From Actinomycetes bacterium (GTDB taxonomy: Bacteria > Actinomycetota > Actinomycetes > Actinomycetales > Microbacteriaceae), in the NCBI GenBank assembly GCA_023432305.1, contig JAEYUT010000226.1, forward strand, positions 1 to 7,455: DNA of 7,455 nt, in the 5' to 3' direction. A program made the translations under genes and the position numbers. How positions within the stretch are numbered: the first letter of the stretch is position 1; the number at the start of each line of letters is the position of its first letter. The notes under the pieces are model-generated. The model was given only the letters and a program-made list of their open reading frames with translations, was not told where the DNA came from and ran no database searches. This document shows, piece by piece, positions 6,069 to 7,455 of the stretch.

Positions 6069-7455
6069 CTACGGTACTTCGCTCGCCGACACGATGTTCT
6101 GCGCGAAGCCGAGAACTCGCACCTTCTCACCCTCCGCGGTGAGCGGCGGCACGTAGAAGAGCACCTGCGTGGCGTACACGCTCGTGAACCCCTTGGTCGT
6201 CGTGCTCTTGCCGGAGAGCGCCTTGACGGTGCCCTTCGGGTTGATCGCGGCTCCCGTCTCGGCAGGCTTGACCGTCTCGCTCTCGCGGATGTCGACGACG
6301 ACGATCGCTCCCGTGTCGAGGGTCGTCATCGCATACGGCGCAGCGGTGCCTGGCTGGCTGCTGAACTCGAAGGTCACGGTGCCGAGCTCCGCGCGACGCG
6401 TCTCCTTCGAGGCGGCGCCGATGGTCTCGCGGACGAGGTCGTTCTCGGGGTCGAAGTTGGCTGCGTACGCGGATGCGTCTCCGTTGATGAGCAGATCGCC
6501 GTACTCGGTGGCGAGCTGACCCGGGGTGAAGGCGAGCAGCTTGTTGTCCGGCGCGAGCGATGCAGCTCCGAGGTCAGCGGGCGCCATCTCGGGGATCGAC
6601 TGGATGAGACGCACGAGGTAGTGCACCTTGTACTGGTCCCGGGGGCTCTCCTGCACGAGCATGACGCCGTAGTCATCGTTCTCGGCGCCGGCGATCGAGG
6701 TGAAGATGATGCGCGGCCACACGTGCAGCTGCTGCGGCACGATGAGCTCCACCTCTCCGGAGGGGAACGCGGCGAGCGCAGGGATCGCGGGGTCTGCCGC
6801 GGTCGCCTTGTAGTTCGCGACCCGCGCTTCGAGAGCCGGACCCGCGAGGCGGGTGCCGGCGAGCGATTCGTCCTTGGCGGCATCGGCGGCGGTCACGGAC
6901 TCGACGACGCGCGAGATGATGCGCTCGACCTGCGACGCGGTCGCGACGGGCGGCTCGAACTCGGGGACGTCGGGGCTCGCCGAGGGGTCGGGCGACTGAA
7001 CGGGCTCGATCGTGCCGTCGGCGGTGCATCCGCCGAGCGCGAGGGCGCCCACCAGCAGCACCGGGATCGCGGTGAATGTGCGGCGGCGGCCCTTCAGCGA
7101 AGCCGTGATCGCGTCGCGGCGCGGCGCGGGCTTGAGCTGCGCGGGCTTCGGGGGCTTGGGCATCTTGGTGGTCTTGCGGCGCGGCCCGTGCTTGCGTCGC
7201 GCATGGATGAGCGCCCACAGCAGAACGATGAGGCCGAGGAACAGCAGTCCGATCCCGGTCACGATGAGCGGACCCGACCACGGGGTCGAGTTGTCGAGAG
7301 GCCACGTCACGGAGACGTCCGAGGGCGCGGGCGCGGTGCCGTCGCTCGCGATCAGCACCGAGACATCCGAGGGCACGTTGATGCGCCGGGTGAGCTCGCT
7401 GTCGGGGCTGGCGAACTCGGCGAGCCACAGGTCGGATCCTGCGGGGGACGGGTTA
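6069..7455 (-). CDS. Membrane-anchored protein of unknown function with internal lipobox, 5' end outside window
   Basis: The frame is open to the right edge, giving 461 visible residues; codon use stays GC-biased upstream of the possible GTG at 7376, so the true start is probably beyond 7455. Counting from the GTG at 7376: a hydrophobic membrane segment lies at about 36-58, then a Lys/Arg/Pro-rich basic stretch at 59-99. A second hydrophobic segment at 101-116 ends in LGGC (Cys117), preceded by RRR, which looks like a lipoprotein signal. A Pro/Ser/Asp-rich linker (about 121-142) follows, then a soluble domain to 435. The first part is probably extracytoplasmic, the basic stretch cytoplasmic and the C-terminal domain extracytoplasmic. 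A separate lipoprotein start at the in-frame ATG at 7163 is possible but has no Shine-Dalgarno sequence. I do not recognise a characterised family; the overall look is of a conserved actinobacterial membrane protein. It is likely in one operon with the YbbN-like gene 5 nt downstream. Confidence 0.75.
   Translation of the reverse strand, partial: NPSPAGSDLWLAEFASPDSELTRRINVPSDVSVLIASDGTAPAPSDVSVTWPLDNSTPWSGPLIVTGIGLLFLGLIVLLWALIHARRKHGPRRKTTKMPKPPKPAQLKPAPRRDAITASLKGRRRTFTAIPVLLVGALALGGCTADGTIEPVQSPDPSASPDVPEFEPPVATASQVERIISRVVESVTAADAAKDESLAGTRLAGPALEARVANYKATAADPAIPALAAFPSGEVELIVPQQLHVWPRIIFTSIAGAENDDYGVMLVQESPRDQYKVHYLVRLIQSIPEMAPADLGAASLAPDNKLLAFTPGQLATEYGDLLINGDASAYAANFDPENDLVRETIGAASKETRRAELGTVTFEFSSQPGTAAPYAMTTLDTGAIVVVDIRESETVKPAETGAAINPKGTVKALSGKSTTTKGFTSVYATQVLFYVPPLTAEGEKVRVLGFAQNIVSASEVP

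Noticed and set aside
7163..7376. Separate lipoprotein gene starting at ATG 7163, or protein start at GTG 7376
   Set aside because: No Shine-Dalgarno sequence precedes 7163, and the frame and codon bias continue unbroken to the window edge, so one longer protein is more likely. Not fully excluded.

Overview
The window looks like chromosomal DNA from a high-GC actinobacterium, most likely a member of Microbacteriaceae. This rests on the strongly G/C-biased third codon positions, the GlgE-GlgB gene pair, and the character of the flanking proteins. The genus cannot be read from the sequence. I see no RNA gene, insertion sequence, CRISPR array or prophage gene.

Layout, left to right. A minus-strand gene (45-545) encodes a small secreted protein with a SipW-type (TasA/camelysin-like) signal peptide. 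A perfect GC-rich hairpin lies just past its stop codon. A 416-bp divergent intergenic region (546-961) follows. It is rich in short repeats and palindromes and should hold the promoters of both flanking genes. Next is a plus-strand, two-gene operon: glgE (962-2971, maltosyltransferase) and glgB (2974-5136, branching enzyme), separated by 2 nt. GlgB converges with a minus-strand pair, leaving only 6 bp between the two stop codons. The pair is a YbbN/CnoX-like thioredoxin-TPR protein (5143-6063) and, upstream of it on the same strand, a membrane-anchored protein of unknown function (6069 to beyond 7455) that runs off the right edge.

How the genes work together. GlgE extends alpha-1,4-glucan chains with maltose-1-phosphate and GlgB adds alpha-1,6 branches, so the operon is the polymerising half of the GlgE pathway. 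The enzymes that make maltose-1-phosphate (TreS and Mak/Pep2, or GlgM) are not in this window. In Mycobacterium tuberculosis a thioredoxin-like gene (Rv1324) also lies close to glgB-glgE (Rv1326c-Rv1327c), so the YbbN-like neighbour fits a recurring actinobacterial arrangement. The unknown membrane protein is probably co-transcribed with the YbbN-like gene.

Most of the window is ordinary. The points most worth a second look are: the glgE leader, where a textbook ribosome binding site and ATG lie out of frame with glgE; the repeat-rich divergent promoter region; an internal lipobox in the unknown membrane protein; and the lost active-site motif of the thioredoxin-like protein. I found no convincing new multi-gene system.
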